NCBI RefSeq assembly: GCF_001514065.1
Contig: NZ_KQ948423.1
Location: forward strand, 310,001 to 374,000
Origin: Streptomyces antibioticus
Lineage (GTDB): Bacteria > Actinomycetota > Actinomycetes > Streptomycetales > Streptomycetaceae
Direction: 5' to 3'
Length of the DNA stretch: 64,000 bases
How positions within the stretch are numbered: the stretch's first letter is position 1; each line of letters starts with the position of its first letter. Of the stretch, positions 17,999 to 25,988 are shown piece after piece. Made by a program: the position numbers and the translations under genes. Below the pieces are notes generated by a model, which was not told the DNA's origin, did not search any database, and saw nothing but the letters and a program-made list of their open reading frames with translations.

Positions 17999-19224
17999 GC
18001 GACAGCACCCTGGCCGCCGGAAACCTCCTCAGCGGCATGTACGTCTCCTTCTGGCTGCCCACCGCCGTGCTGACCGCGGCGCTGGCGATCAAACTGCCCA
18101 GCATCCTCAAGCTGTGGCGGGACCCGCTGCTGCGGGCCGTCGGCGGTCTGCTGCTGTTCGCCTGCGCGGTGTTCGTCTTCGCGGCCCCCTCCACCATCGC
18201 CTGGACCAACCGCGTCACCGGCGTCCCCAACATCGCCGCGCCCTGGGTGTACTCGCTGCTGACCGCGCTGTGCGCGTCCTGGCTGCTGCTGGTCGTGCAC
18301 TGGCGCAACGGGCGCAGCGAACGCCACGCCCAGACCCGCCGCGCGACCCGCTGGGTGATCGCCGTGTACGCGGCCGTCGTCGCCGCGCTGTGGATCCTGT
18401 TCGCGCTCGCCGACGTGCCCGTGGAACAGATCCGGGACCTGGACACGTACTACGCCTCGACGCCCTTCATGCGGGAGATGATCCTCCTCTATCTGACCGC
18501 GCACACCGTGGCCAGCCTGGTCACGTCCGGGCTGGTGTGGAACTGGATCCGCACCGACGGCCTCGACGCCTGGCTGCGCTGGGGACTGCGCTTCCTCGGG
18601 ATCGGCTTCGCGACGAACCTGCTGTTCAGCGCGGCCAAGCTGACGGCGGTGGCGGCCCGTTGGACCGGGCACGACCTGGACTGGCTGAACACCAACGTGG
18701 CGCCGTCGGCCGCGTGCATCGCCGCCACGTTCGTCGCGGTTGGCTTCATCGTGCCGCACGCCGGCCAGTACCTCCAGGAGCGCTGGCTGGTCCGCTGCCG
18801 CCACCGCGGCCTCGCGCCGCTGGCCCGCCTCATGCGGACCGTCGCGGGCAGCCGCGAGCCGCTCGGCCTGCGGGCGACTCCCGAGATGCGGCTCATCCGC
18901 CGCGAGACGTTCATCCGCGACACCCTCCTCCAACTCGCCCGCCGTCTCGACGAGGACCTGCGGGCCCGGTCCTACGACGCCGCCCTCGCCCTCGGCTTCC
19001 CGCCCGGCCGCGCGCAGGCCCTCGCCGCGGCCGTGACGATCGTGGACGCGGTGGAGGCCGAACGACGCTCCCCCGACGGCGGCGGCACCAGCGCCCCCGA
19101 CACCACCTACCTGCTGCAGGAGATCCAGGCCGTGTCCCAGGCCCTGCGCAAGCCCGAGGAGATCAAGGCGGTACGCGCCCGCGCGGCCGTCCCGGCAGAG
19201 AGCATGTCCGCGCATGAGCGATAG
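17995..19224 (+). CDS. MAB_1171c-family seven-helix membrane protein
   Basis: The 409-residue product has about seven transmembrane segments in its first 250 residues, a clear WTNRV extracellular motif after the second helix and a cytosolic C-terminal region of about 160 residues (LVRCRHRGLAPLARLMRTV and following). This is the MAB_1171c pattern, sometimes called a putative transporter although no transport activity has been shown to my knowledge. It is coupled by GTGA overlap to the HExxH gene and overlaps the FAD oxidoreductase gene by 11 nt, so all three are one translational unit. A membrane sensor role is as likely as transport. Confidence 0.82.
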   Translation: MSDSTLAAGNLLSGMYVSFWLPTAVLTAALAIKLPSILKLWRDPLLRAVGGLLLFACAVFVFAAPSTIAWTNRVTGVPNIAAPWVYSLLTALCASWLLLVVHWRNGRSERHAQTRRATRWVIAVYAAVVAALWILFALADVPVEQIRDLDTYYASTPFMREMILLYLTAHTVASLVTSGLVWNWIRTDGLDAWLRWGLRFLGIGFATNLLFSAAKLTAVAARWTGHDLDWLNTNVAPSAACIAATFVAVGFIVPHAGQYLQERWLVRCRHRGLAPLARLMRTVAGSREPLGLRATPEMRLIRRETFIRDTLLQLARRLDEDLRARSYDAALALGFPPGRAQALAAAVTIVDAVEAERRSPDGGGTSAPDTTYLLQEIQAVSQALRKPEEIKAVRARAAVPAESMSAHER

Positions 19225-20626
19225 TTCCTCCCCTGTCAGAGTCGCCGTCGTACTCGGGGGATCCCACACCGGCATGCTCGCGGCCGCCGCCCTGGCCGGG
19301 CTCGCCGAGCGGGTCGTCGTCGTCGAGCGCGACGACCTGCCCGTGGAGCCCGCGCCCCGCAAGGGGCTGCCGCAGGCCCGGCACGCCCACATGCTGTGGT
19401 CGGGCGGTGTGCACGCGCTGGAGAAGCTCCTCCCCGGTGTCACCGCCGAACTCCGCGCCGCCGGGGCCCGCCGGGCGCCGGTCACCACGGACATGGTCGT
19501 GCTGTCGGCGCACGGCTGGTTCCGCCGCTGGCCGGAGTCCCACCACGTCATCCTCGCCGGGCGCGACCTGTTCGACGCCACGCTCAGGGCCCGGGTCCTC
19601 GCCGACGAACGCGTCGAACTCCTGGACGGCACCGAGGTGTTGGAGCTGACCGGCAGCTCCGAGGCGGTCACCGGGGTACGGGTCCGCGGGCGGGACGGGC
19701 AGGAGCGGACCCTCGACGCCGGGCTGGTCGTCGACGCGAGCGGGCGCGGCTCCGGGGCGCCGCGCTGGCTCACCGACCTCGGACTGCCGGCGCCGGAGCA
19801 GCGCGAGGTCGACTCCGGCCTGGCCTACGCGAGCCGGCTCTATCTCGCCCCCGAGCAGGCCCGTGACGGCTTCCCGGTCGTCAACGTCCAGTCCGACGCC
19901 CGCGGCGACGGTCCCGGCCGCGCGGGCTTCCTGCTGCCCATCGAGAACGGCCGCTGGATCGTCACCCTCAACGGCACCCGAGGCGGCGAACCGACCTCCT
20001 CGAACGCCTCCGGCGACGACTTCGCACGCTTCGCCCGCGAGGAGCTGCGCCACCCCCTCATCGGCCAGCTCCTCACCCGCGCCGAGCCGCTGTCCGAGGT
20101 GGCGTTCACGCGGACGACGGTCAACCGGCGGTACTTCTACGAGCGGATGCCGGCCTGGCCCGACAACTTCACCGTCCTGGGCGACGCGTTGGCCGCGTAC
20201 AACCCGGTGTACGGACACGGGCTGGCCGTGGGGGCGCAGAGCGCCGTGCTCCTCCGGGATGTCGTACGCCGGCACGGCTGGGGGGCGGCGGGGGTGGCCC
20301 GTCGGGTGCAGAAGGCGGTGGCCCGGCCGGTGGGGGCGGCGTGGGACCTCGCGACCGGGCAGGACGTGTTCTATCCCGGGGCGACGGAGGAGGGACCCAC
20401 GGGGCGGGACCGGCTCGTGGCCGCGTACGTGGATCGGCTGATGTACACGGCCACGGGGAATGGGCGGATCGCTCGCCGGGTGACTGATGTGACGTCGCTT
20501 GAGCGGCGGGCGGAGGTGTTGTTGATGCCGTCTGTTTTGTTGGCGGCGTTGGTGGGGCCGCTGAAGCCGACGCTTGCTGAGCCGCCTTTGACCGCTGAGG
20601 AGTTGAAGGCGGCGGGGTTTCAGTAG
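19214..20626 (+). CDS. FAD-dependent monooxygenase-like oxidoreductase
   Basis: The 470-residue protein starts with a Rossmann dinucleotide-binding motif (VVLGGSHTGMLAAAAL), followed by VVVVERD, a second FAD motif VVDASGRGSGAP and the late GDALAAYNPVYGHGLAVGAQSA segment that binds FAD in PHBH/squalene-epoxidase-type enzymes. HARHMLWSGG-like sequence (ARHAHMLWSGG) is typical of this group in Streptomyces. The substrate is unknown. The last 170 bases use T-ending codons (TTG, GTT, GCT) far more than the rest of the gene, suggesting a recently altered 3' end next to a dispersed repeat. Confidence 0.88.
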   Translation: MSDSSSPVRVAVVLGGSHTGMLAAAALAGLAERVVVVERDDLPVEPAPRKGLPQARHAHMLWSGGVHALEKLLPGVTAELRAAGARRAPVTTDMVVLSAHGWFRRWPESHHVILAGRDLFDATLRARVLADERVELLDGTEVLELTGSSEAVTGVRVRGRDGQERTLDAGLVVDASGRGSGAPRWLTDLGLPAPEQREVDSGLAYASRLYLAPEQARDGFPVVNVQSDARGDGPGRAGFLLPIENGRWIVTLNGTRGGEPTSSNASGDDFARFAREELRHPLIGQLLTRAEPLSEVAFTRTTVNRRYFYERMPAWPDNFTVLGDALAAYNPVYGHGLAVGAQSAVLLRDVVRRHGWGAAGVARRVQKAVARPVGAAWDLATGQDVFYPGATEEGPTGRDRLVAAYVDRLMYTATGNGRIARRVTDVTSLERRAEVLLMPSVLLAALVGPLKPTLAEPPLTAEELKAAGFQ

Positions 20627-20654
20627 TTCTTCGGGTGCGGGGCGGTGGGGGCTT

Positions 20655-20677
20655 GTCGCGCAGTTCCCCGCGCCCCT
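20655..20677 (+). repeat. Dispersed Streptomyces repeat, copy 1
   Basis: This 23-nt element contains TCGCGCAGTTCCCCGCGCCC. Identical copies lie at 29911-29933 (same strand) and 40824-40846 (opposite strand). I recall this sequence as a common intergenic element in Streptomyces genomes. Here it lies between the FAD gene stop and the convergent SMP-30 gene. Confidence 0.85.
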
Positions 20678-20695
20678 AAGAGAAGCGGCATCAGC

Positions 20696-21553
20696 TCAAC
20701 CGGCGAAGGGTGGTTGCTGCAATCCCTTCCCTGCGCCCGGTACCACCAGCAGCGACCCCGCCACCGGATGCGGGGTCTCCAGCCCCACCCGCGCCGTCGT
20801 GATGTACAGGTCCGTCAGGTCGGCGCCCCCGAACGCGCACGCCGTCACCCTCGGGGTCGGCAGGATGATCACGCGGTCCAGCTCGCCGGCCGGCGTGTAG
20901 CGGCGTACCGCTCCGCCGTCCCACAACGCCACCCACACGCAGCCGTCCGCGTCGACCGTGAGGCCGTCCGGGAAGCCCGCGCCGTCCTCGATCTCGGCGA
21001 AGAGGCGGCGGTTCGACACCTTCCCCGCCTCGTGGTCGAAGACGTCGACGCGGCGGGTCGGGGAGTCGATGTAGTACATCAGGCGGCCGTCCGGGCTCCA
21101 GCCCGTGCCGTTGCTGACCGCTACGTCGTCCAGGACCGTCTCCGCCGTGCCGTCGGCCGTGTAGCGGGTCAGGGTGCCGCCGCCGGGGGCCTCGTCGTAG
21201 CGCATGGTGCCGGCCCAGAGGGAGCCGTCGGGGGCGATCGCCGCGTCGTTGGCGCGGCGGCCCGGCACCGGCTCGTGGTGGAGCCAGCGGAACGTGTCGT
21301 CGGGGTCGAGGAGGGCGACGCCGTCGCGCAGGTTGAGGACCAGCCCGCCGTTCGCGCGCGGCTTCGCGGCGCCCACGTGCTGGTCGGTGACGCGGACCGT
21401 GCGGTGCCCGGTCGCCGGGTCGTAGGTGTGCAGGCGGCCGCCCAGGATGTCCAGCCAGAGCAGCCGGCCGGTCGCCGCGTCCCAGGTCGGACCCTCGCCG
21501 AGGGTGGCCTCGGCGCGGACGGCGACGTCGTAGTCGTACACCTTCAAAGTCAT
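20696..21553 (-). CDS. SMP-30/gluconolactonase/LRE family protein
   Basis: The 285-residue six-bladed propeller protein hydrolyses sugar lactones in known family members. Predicted metal and active residues are the Glu of LGEGPTW, Asn of RANDAAIAPDG, Asn of SNGTGWSPDG and Asp of PDGLTVDADG, all conserved. It is cytoplasmic. The ATG overlaps the IclR stop by 4 nt, so regulator and enzyme are co-translated. An aldonic-acid pathway (for example arabinonate, xylonate or gluconate) is likely, but other genes of such a pathway are not adjacent. Confidence 0.92.
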   Translation of the reverse strand: MTLKVYDYDVAVRAEATLGEGPTWDAATGRLLWLDILGGRLHTYDPATGHRTVRVTDQHVGAAKPRANGGLVLNLRDGVALLDPDDTFRWLHHEPVPGRRANDAAIAPDGSLWAGTMRYDEAPGGGTLTRYTADGTAETVLDDVAVSNGTGWSPDGRLMYYIDSPTRRVDVFDHEAGKVSNRRLFAEIEDGAGFPDGLTVDADGCVWVALWDGGAVRRYTPAGELDRVIILPTPRVTACAFGGADLTDLYITTARVGLETPHPVAGSLLVVPGAGKGLQQPPFAG

Positions 21554-22323
21554 CCCACGCTCCGGTGGCCGAGGCGCTCGGACAGCTCGACGGCGCCCTT
21601 GGCGGCGAGCTGCTCCAGCTCCTCGCGGCGGTCCTCGCTCCAGCGGATCATCGGCACCGAGATCGACAGCGCGGCCACGACCCGGCCCGTGCGGTCGCGG
21701 ACCGGGGCGGCCACGCAGGAGACGTCCGGGTTGGACTCGCGGCGCTCCACGGCGAGACCCCGCTCACGGATCTCGGCGAGGGCCTCGCGCAGAGCGGCCG
21801 GGTCGGTGATGCTGTTCGGAGTCATCGCGGCCAGGTCCGCGTTGTCCGGGATGCGGGAGCTCAGCTCCGGCTCGGGCAGCGAGGCCAGGAGCATCTTGCC
21901 GACGGAGGTGCAGTGGGCGGGCAGCCGGCGTCCGGCGGCGGACACCATGCGCACCGCGTGCGTGGAGTCGACCTTCGCGATGTAGATGACGTCGGTGCCC
22001 TCGAGGATGGCCACGTGGACGGTCTCGTCGCAGGTCTCGGCGACCGAGCGGGCGACCTGCTGGCCCTCGGCGGCGAGGTCGAGCTGCTCGGCGTAGCGGC
22101 TGCCGAGCTGGTACGGACGCACGCCGAGCCGGTAGCGTCCCGGCTGACCCGGTACCGGGACGATGTACGACCGCGCGGCGAGCGTGGTGACCAGTTCGTG
22201 CACGGTGGTGCGCGGCAGCTGGAGCTTGCGCACTATGTCCGGGGCGGAGAGCGTGCCGTCGCCGTCGAGGAAGAGCTCGAGGATGTCGAGAGCCCGGGTC
22301 ACGGCAGGTACGAGACGTCCCAC
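21550..22323 (-). CDS. IclR-family transcriptional regulator
   Basis: The 257-residue protein has the IclR winged helix (VTRALDILELF, then APDIVRKLQLPRTTVHELV) and an effector domain with VHVAILEGTDVIYIAKVDS, LPAHCTSVGKMLLA and GCAA-like SCVAAPVRD. The GTG start is preceded by AGGGAGGGGG. It heads an operon with the SMP-30 lactonase, so it probably senses a sugar acid or lactone. An imperfect dyad TGTTCGAAATTTCAACA at about 22389-22405, 66 bp upstream, could be its operator. Confidence 0.93.
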   Translation of the reverse strand: MGRLVPAVTRALDILELFLDGDGTLSAPDIVRKLQLPRTTVHELVTTLAARSYIVPVPGQPGRYRLGVRPYQLGSRYAEQLDLAAEGQQVARSVAETCDETVHVAILEGTDVIYIAKVDSTHAVRMVSAAGRRLPAHCTSVGKMLLASLPEPELSSRIPDNADLAAMTPNSITDPAALREALAEIRERGLAVERRESNPDVSCVAAPVRDRTGRVVAALSISVPMIRWSEDRREELEQLAAKGAVELSERLGHRSVG

Positions 22324-22388
22324 GTTCGGCCCCCTCCCTGTGAGGTGTCAGTGGAGTTCGACGCCTGTCGAGCATCGTTCACGGTGTT

Positions 22389-22405
22389 CGAAATTTCAAC
22401 AGGCG
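22389..22405. promoter_or_regulatory. Imperfect dyad upstream of the IclR gene
   Basis: TGTTCGAAATTTCAACA matches its own reverse complement at most positions (TGTT and AACA ends and AA/TT core) in the divergent region between the IclR and TerD genes. It is AT-rich relative to its surroundings and fits IclR-type operators in size. Confidence 0.35.
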
Positions 22406-22536
22406 ATCGGAATAGCGAACACAGGCTACTCAACACGGGTTTCCCCGGGCAATGGTTCTGCAGATCAGGCGTTCCACACCCGTCTCGTTTCGGCGGGAAC
22501 GGCACGAGTGCGAGCTGCCGGGACTAGTGTGTCCGT

Positions 22537-22552
22537 GTGTGACGCGTCACAC
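22537..22552. promoter_or_regulatory. Perfect 16-bp palindrome before the TerD operon
   Basis: GTGTGACGCGTCACAC is an exact 16-bp palindrome ending 43 bp before the TerD-nuclease start. A -10-like TAGTGT lies at 22525-22530. The inner TGTGA/TCACA halves resemble CRP/FNR-family half-sites but with a 4-bp rather than 6-bp spacer. Position over the probable transcription start suggests repression. Confidence 0.55.
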
Positions 22553-22595
22553 TGCGTGGCGTGTCTTGGGGGATGCGGTTCCTGGGGGGAATCTC

Positions 22596-24668
22596 GTGCG
22601 CGAAATGACCAAGGGGTCCAACGCTGCCCTGTCGGCGCTGAGTGACAACACCGGTTCGGTGATCGTCAGCCTGGGCTGGAGCAGCCCGGCGGGGGACGGC
22701 GACGCGGATGTGTCCGTCTTACTTCTGGGCCCGGACGGCAAGGTCCGCAGCGACGCGGACTTCTACTTCTACAACAACCCGGTGGCCGCCGACGGCAGCG
22801 TGCATCTGCTGGACAAGACGCCCACCGAGGACGGCAACGAGGACCGGATCAGCTTCGACCTGACCGTGGTGCCGGCCGAGGTCGACCGGGTCGTCGTGGC
22901 CGCGAGCCGCTACGGCGACACCCACTTCGGGGAACTCGACGACCTCCGGGTGACCCTGTCCGACGCGGTGGGCGAGCACCTCCTCCGCTTCGCCATCGGC
23001 GACCCCGGCAAGGTGAGCGCGATCATCTTCGGCGAGCTGTACCGCCGCGCGGGGGAATGGAAGTTCCGAGCCGTCGGGCAGGGCTACGACTCGGGGCTGG
23101 CAGGCCTCGCGACGGACTTCGGGGTCGACATCGACGACGAGGACGAGAACGAGGACGGTACGGCGTCCGCGGTGACGCCGGAACCGGCCGGGAGCGGTGA
23201 GCCGGCCGCCCTGCCTTCGGCCCCGGCCTCGGAGCCGGCCCCCGAGCCGGATGCGGCCGGGGCCCTGAACGCCGTACCGGCTCCGCGCCGGACCGCCGAC
23301 GAGGCCAGGCCGCCGCGCAGACCGGCCGCCCGGCCCCGCACCGCCAAGAAGCGGGCGACCCCGCCCAGCGCCCCGCAGAAGTCCCTGGGCGAGAACGACT
23401 CCTGGCGTCCCGCCCGGCTCTTTCCGCTCTCCACGCTGAAGAGCGACCGGGACCGGGAGATGCGCGCCACCTCGGTGCTGCTGTCGGTGATGACCCAGGT
23501 GCCGCGGTTCGGCCGGCGGCTCACCGCCGCGTTCGGCGCCCCCTCGGGCCGTATGGAGACCTTCACCGAGGTCGTCCTGCCGCACGGTGACACACCCCGG
23601 CGGCCCGACGGGGTGATCCGCATCGAACGGGCCGGCAAGCTGTGGACGGCGCTCGTCGAGACGAAGACGAACGGCAACGCCCTCAAGGCCGACCAGGTGC
23701 AGGCCTACATGGACATCGCCGCCCGGCGCGGCTACGAAGCCGTGATCACGTTGTCGAACGACGTCGCGCTGGAGGGCAGCCCCCTGGTCGACGTCAGGAT
23801 CGACCGGCGGCGCAAGCACCAGGTGGCGCTCTGGCATCTGTCCTGGGCCGAAGTGGCCCACCAGGCACAGCTGCTGATCCGGCACGAAGGGGTCGGCAAC
23901 GCGGCCCGCACCTTCCTGCTCCAGGAACTGCTCCACTATCTCCAGCACGAGAACTCCGGCTGCCACGGCTTCCAGAACATGGGCTCCGCCTGGGTGCCGG
24001 TGCGCAACGGCATCAACGACGAGACCCTCTGCCAGGGCGACCCGCGAGCCCTCGAAGTCGTCGAGAACTGGGAGCGGCTCATCCGCCAGGTGTGCCTCAG
24101 GCTCGGTGGCGAACTCGGCCAGAAGGTGCTGCCCGCACAGCGCGTCAGGCGCGGCACCGATCACGGCACCCGCCGGGCCCAACTGGCCGACCAGTTGTGC
24201 CTGGAAGGGCGGTTGCAGGCACAGCTCCGTGTCGAGGACGCACCCGGCCTGCTCACCGTCGGCGCCGATCTGCGCACCGGCAGGCTGCGTACGTCCATCG
24301 AGATCCCCGCACCCGAGCAGGGGTACCCCCTGACCTGGGCCAAGCGGCTGGTCCGTCGCCTCGCCGAGGCACCGGCCGACCTGCATGTGGAGACCCTCGT
24401 CGAGGGGGACGCCCTGGGTCCGCGCGGCACCCTGGAACGGCTCCGACCGGAACCCGCGGACCTGCTGCCCAAGAACGGCACGCAGATCACCGGCTTCCGG
24501 CTGTCCCTCCTGAAGGGCATGGGCAGCACCCGCGGCAACGCCGAGTCCGGCTTCATCCGCAGTGTGGACGACGCCGTGCACCGCTTCCACAAGACCGTCG
24601 TGGTCCACCTGGACGGGCCCGTCCAGCGACGCACCCCCTTGCCCGCCACCGCCGATGTGACAGGGTGA
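22596..24668 (+). CDS. TerD-domain protein fused to PD-(D/E)XK nuclease-like domain
   Basis: The 690-residue protein starts at GTG 22596, preceded by GGGGGGA. Residues 1 to about 180 are a TerD calcium-binding stress domain: SLGWSSP, DADVSVLLLGPDGKVRSDAD and VDRVVVAASRYG. A Pro/Ala-rich linker follows to about 265. Residues about 270-480 contain RRPDGVIRIERAG with Asp338 and LVETKT with Glu355 and Lys357, followed by QVQAYMDIAARRGYEAVITLSN. This is the D...ExK core plus helix of PD-(D/E)XK nucleases. The last 200 residues are unrecognised. It probably links Ter-type stress sensing to nucleic-acid cleavage. It precedes a second TerD gene by 30 bp. Confidence 0.85.
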   Translation: MREMTKGSNAALSALSDNTGSVIVSLGWSSPAGDGDADVSVLLLGPDGKVRSDADFYFYNNPVAADGSVHLLDKTPTEDGNEDRISFDLTVVPAEVDRVVVAASRYGDTHFGELDDLRVTLSDAVGEHLLRFAIGDPGKVSAIIFGELYRRAGEWKFRAVGQGYDSGLAGLATDFGVDIDDEDENEDGTASAVTPEPAGSGEPAALPSAPASEPAPEPDAAGALNAVPAPRRTADEARPPRRPAARPRTAKKRATPPSAPQKSLGENDSWRPARLFPLSTLKSDRDREMRATSVLLSVMTQVPRFGRRLTAAFGAPSGRMETFTEVVLPHGDTPRRPDGVIRIERAGKLWTALVETKTNGNALKADQVQAYMDIAARRGYEAVITLSNDVALEGSPLVDVRIDRRRKHQVALWHLSWAEVAHQAQLLIRHEGVGNAARTFLLQELLHYLQHENSGCHGFQNMGSAWVPVRNGINDETLCQGDPRALEVVENWERLIRQVCLRLGGELGQKVLPAQRVRRGTDHGTRRAQLADQLCLEGRLQAQLRVEDAPGLLTVGADLRTGRLRTSIEIPAPEQGYPLTWAKRLVRRLAEAPADLHVETLVEGDALGPRGTLERLRPEPADLLPKNGTQITGFRLSLLKGMGSTRGNAESGFIRSVDDAVHRFHKTVVVHLDGPVQRRTPLPATADVTG

Positions 24669-24698
24669 CGTGACATCGATGGGGTGGGGGTAGGAGCT

Positions 24699-25988
24699 GT
24701 GCCGGAACTTCTCAAGGGCGGGAACACCACGGTCGGGGCGGCGCCGCTGACCGCCGAACTGCGCTCCGCGGGCGATCCGGTCGACCTCAGCGCCCTGCTG
24801 GTCGGCGCGGACGGCAAGGTCAGGTCCGACGCCGACCTCGTCTTCTACAACCAGCCCACCGCCGAGTCCGGTGCCGTCCGCCACCTCGCCGCGGACGCCG
24901 GCGCGCCCGAGCGGATCGCGGTCGATCCCGGCGCGCTGCCCGCCGACGTGGACCGGGTGGTGCTGGTCGCGAGCTGCGACCCGGACGACGTGTCGCGTAC
25001 GTTCCGCACGGTCGCCGACGTCGAGGTGCGGGGCGTCCAGGACGGTGCCGATCCGGTCGTCTTCCGGCAGCCGCCGCTGGTCGACGGGGAGCGGGCCGTG
25101 CTGCTGATGGAGCTGTACCGGCGGGGCGACGGCTGGAAGCTGCGGGCCATCGGGCAGGGGTACGTGGACGGGCTGGCCGGGCTGGCGACGGACTTCGGGA
25201 TCGACGTGTCGGAAACCGAAGCCCCAGCGGAAACAACACCGGTTCCCGCGCCCACTCCCACGCCCGCGTCCGCGCCCACCAGTCTCGTCAAACCCCCGCT
25301 CGGCAAGGTCAGCCTCGACAAGGGCGGCCAGGTCGCGATCAGCCTGGACAAGCAGGACCGCGAGCTGGTGGTCACCGTGGCCCTGGAGTGGGACGGCGGC
25401 AGCGACCAGCGGCGCCGCCGGGGTGCCGACCTCGATCTCTACGCCCTGTTCGTGCCCGCGTCGAAGGTGCAGCGGGGCGGGGCCGAGGCGCCCGGCACGA
25501 TCGTCAAGACCGGCCTGGCGAAGAAGCCGCCGGAGAAGGTCGGCAAGGGCGACAAGGGCCCGAAGGCCGACGTCGTCTACTACAAGAACCTCGGCTCGCT
25601 GAAGCAGGCTCCTCACATCGAGCTCGACGGCGACTCCAAGACCCCCGGCCGCGAGACCGTCCGTATCGTCCGGCCGGACCAGCAGGGATACGTCCTGCTG
25701 TGCGCGTACTCCGCCCTCAGCAACGGCTTCGGGTCCTTCAAGAGCTTCGGCGCGCAGGTGGTCGTGGACGACGGCCGCGGCTCGAACGTCACGGTCCCGC
25801 TCTTCGAGAACACCAAGACGCGCTACTGGGTGGCCATCGCCCTCGTCGACTTCACCTCGGCGGACGGCGCGGCGATCCACCACATCGAGGCGTACAGCGG
25901 CCGGATGACCGAGCGCCGCCCGGTGCTGCATCCGGACGGCACGATCGAGATGAACGCGGGGCCGGTGGAGTTCAAGGGACGGGACTAG
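24699..25988 (+). CDS. Double TerD/TerA-type stress protein
   Basis: The 429-residue protein has two TerD-superfamily segments. Residues 1 to about 170 are a shortened paralogue of the preceding protein's TerD domain (GADGKVRSDADLVFYNQP and IGQGYVDGLAGLATDFGID align closely with it). After a Pro/Thr linker, residues about 200-425 form a second domain with RGADLDLYALFV, VVYYKNLGSLKQAPHIELDGDSK and RETVRI, typical of TerA/TerD-like calcium-binding modules. GTG 24699 is chosen because the conserved PELLKGGNTT start follows and TAGGAG precedes it. No TerB, TerC or TerZ genes accompany the pair. Its stop overlaps the stop of the convergent PucR gene. Confidence 0.87.
   Translation: MPELLKGGNTTVGAAPLTAELRSAGDPVDLSALLVGADGKVRSDADLVFYNQPTAESGAVRHLAADAGAPERIAVDPGALPADVDRVVLVASCDPDDVSRTFRTVADVEVRGVQDGADPVVFRQPPLVDGERAVLLMELYRRGDGWKLRAIGQGYVDGLAGLATDFGIDVSETEAPAETTPVPAPTPTPASAPTSLVKPPLGKVSLDKGGQVAISLDKQDRELVVTVALEWDGGSDQRRRRGADLDLYALFVPASKVQRGGAEAPGTIVKTGLAKKPPEKVGKGDKGPKADVVYYKNLGSLKQAPHIELDGDSKTPGRETVRIVRPDQQGYVLLCAYSALSNGFGSFKSFGAQVVVDDGRGSNVTVPLFENTKTRYWVAIALVDFTSADGAAIHHIEAYSGRMTERRPVLHPDGTIEMNAGPVEFKGRD

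Noticed and set aside
22719-25931. Long minus-strand open frame opposite both TerD genes
   Set aside because: The plus strand carries recognisable TerD and nuclease-like domains; the antisense translation is low complexity.
22596-25988. Tellurite resistance cluster
   Set aside because: Only TerD-type domains are present; TerB, TerC and other Ter components are missing, so a tellurite function is not supported.
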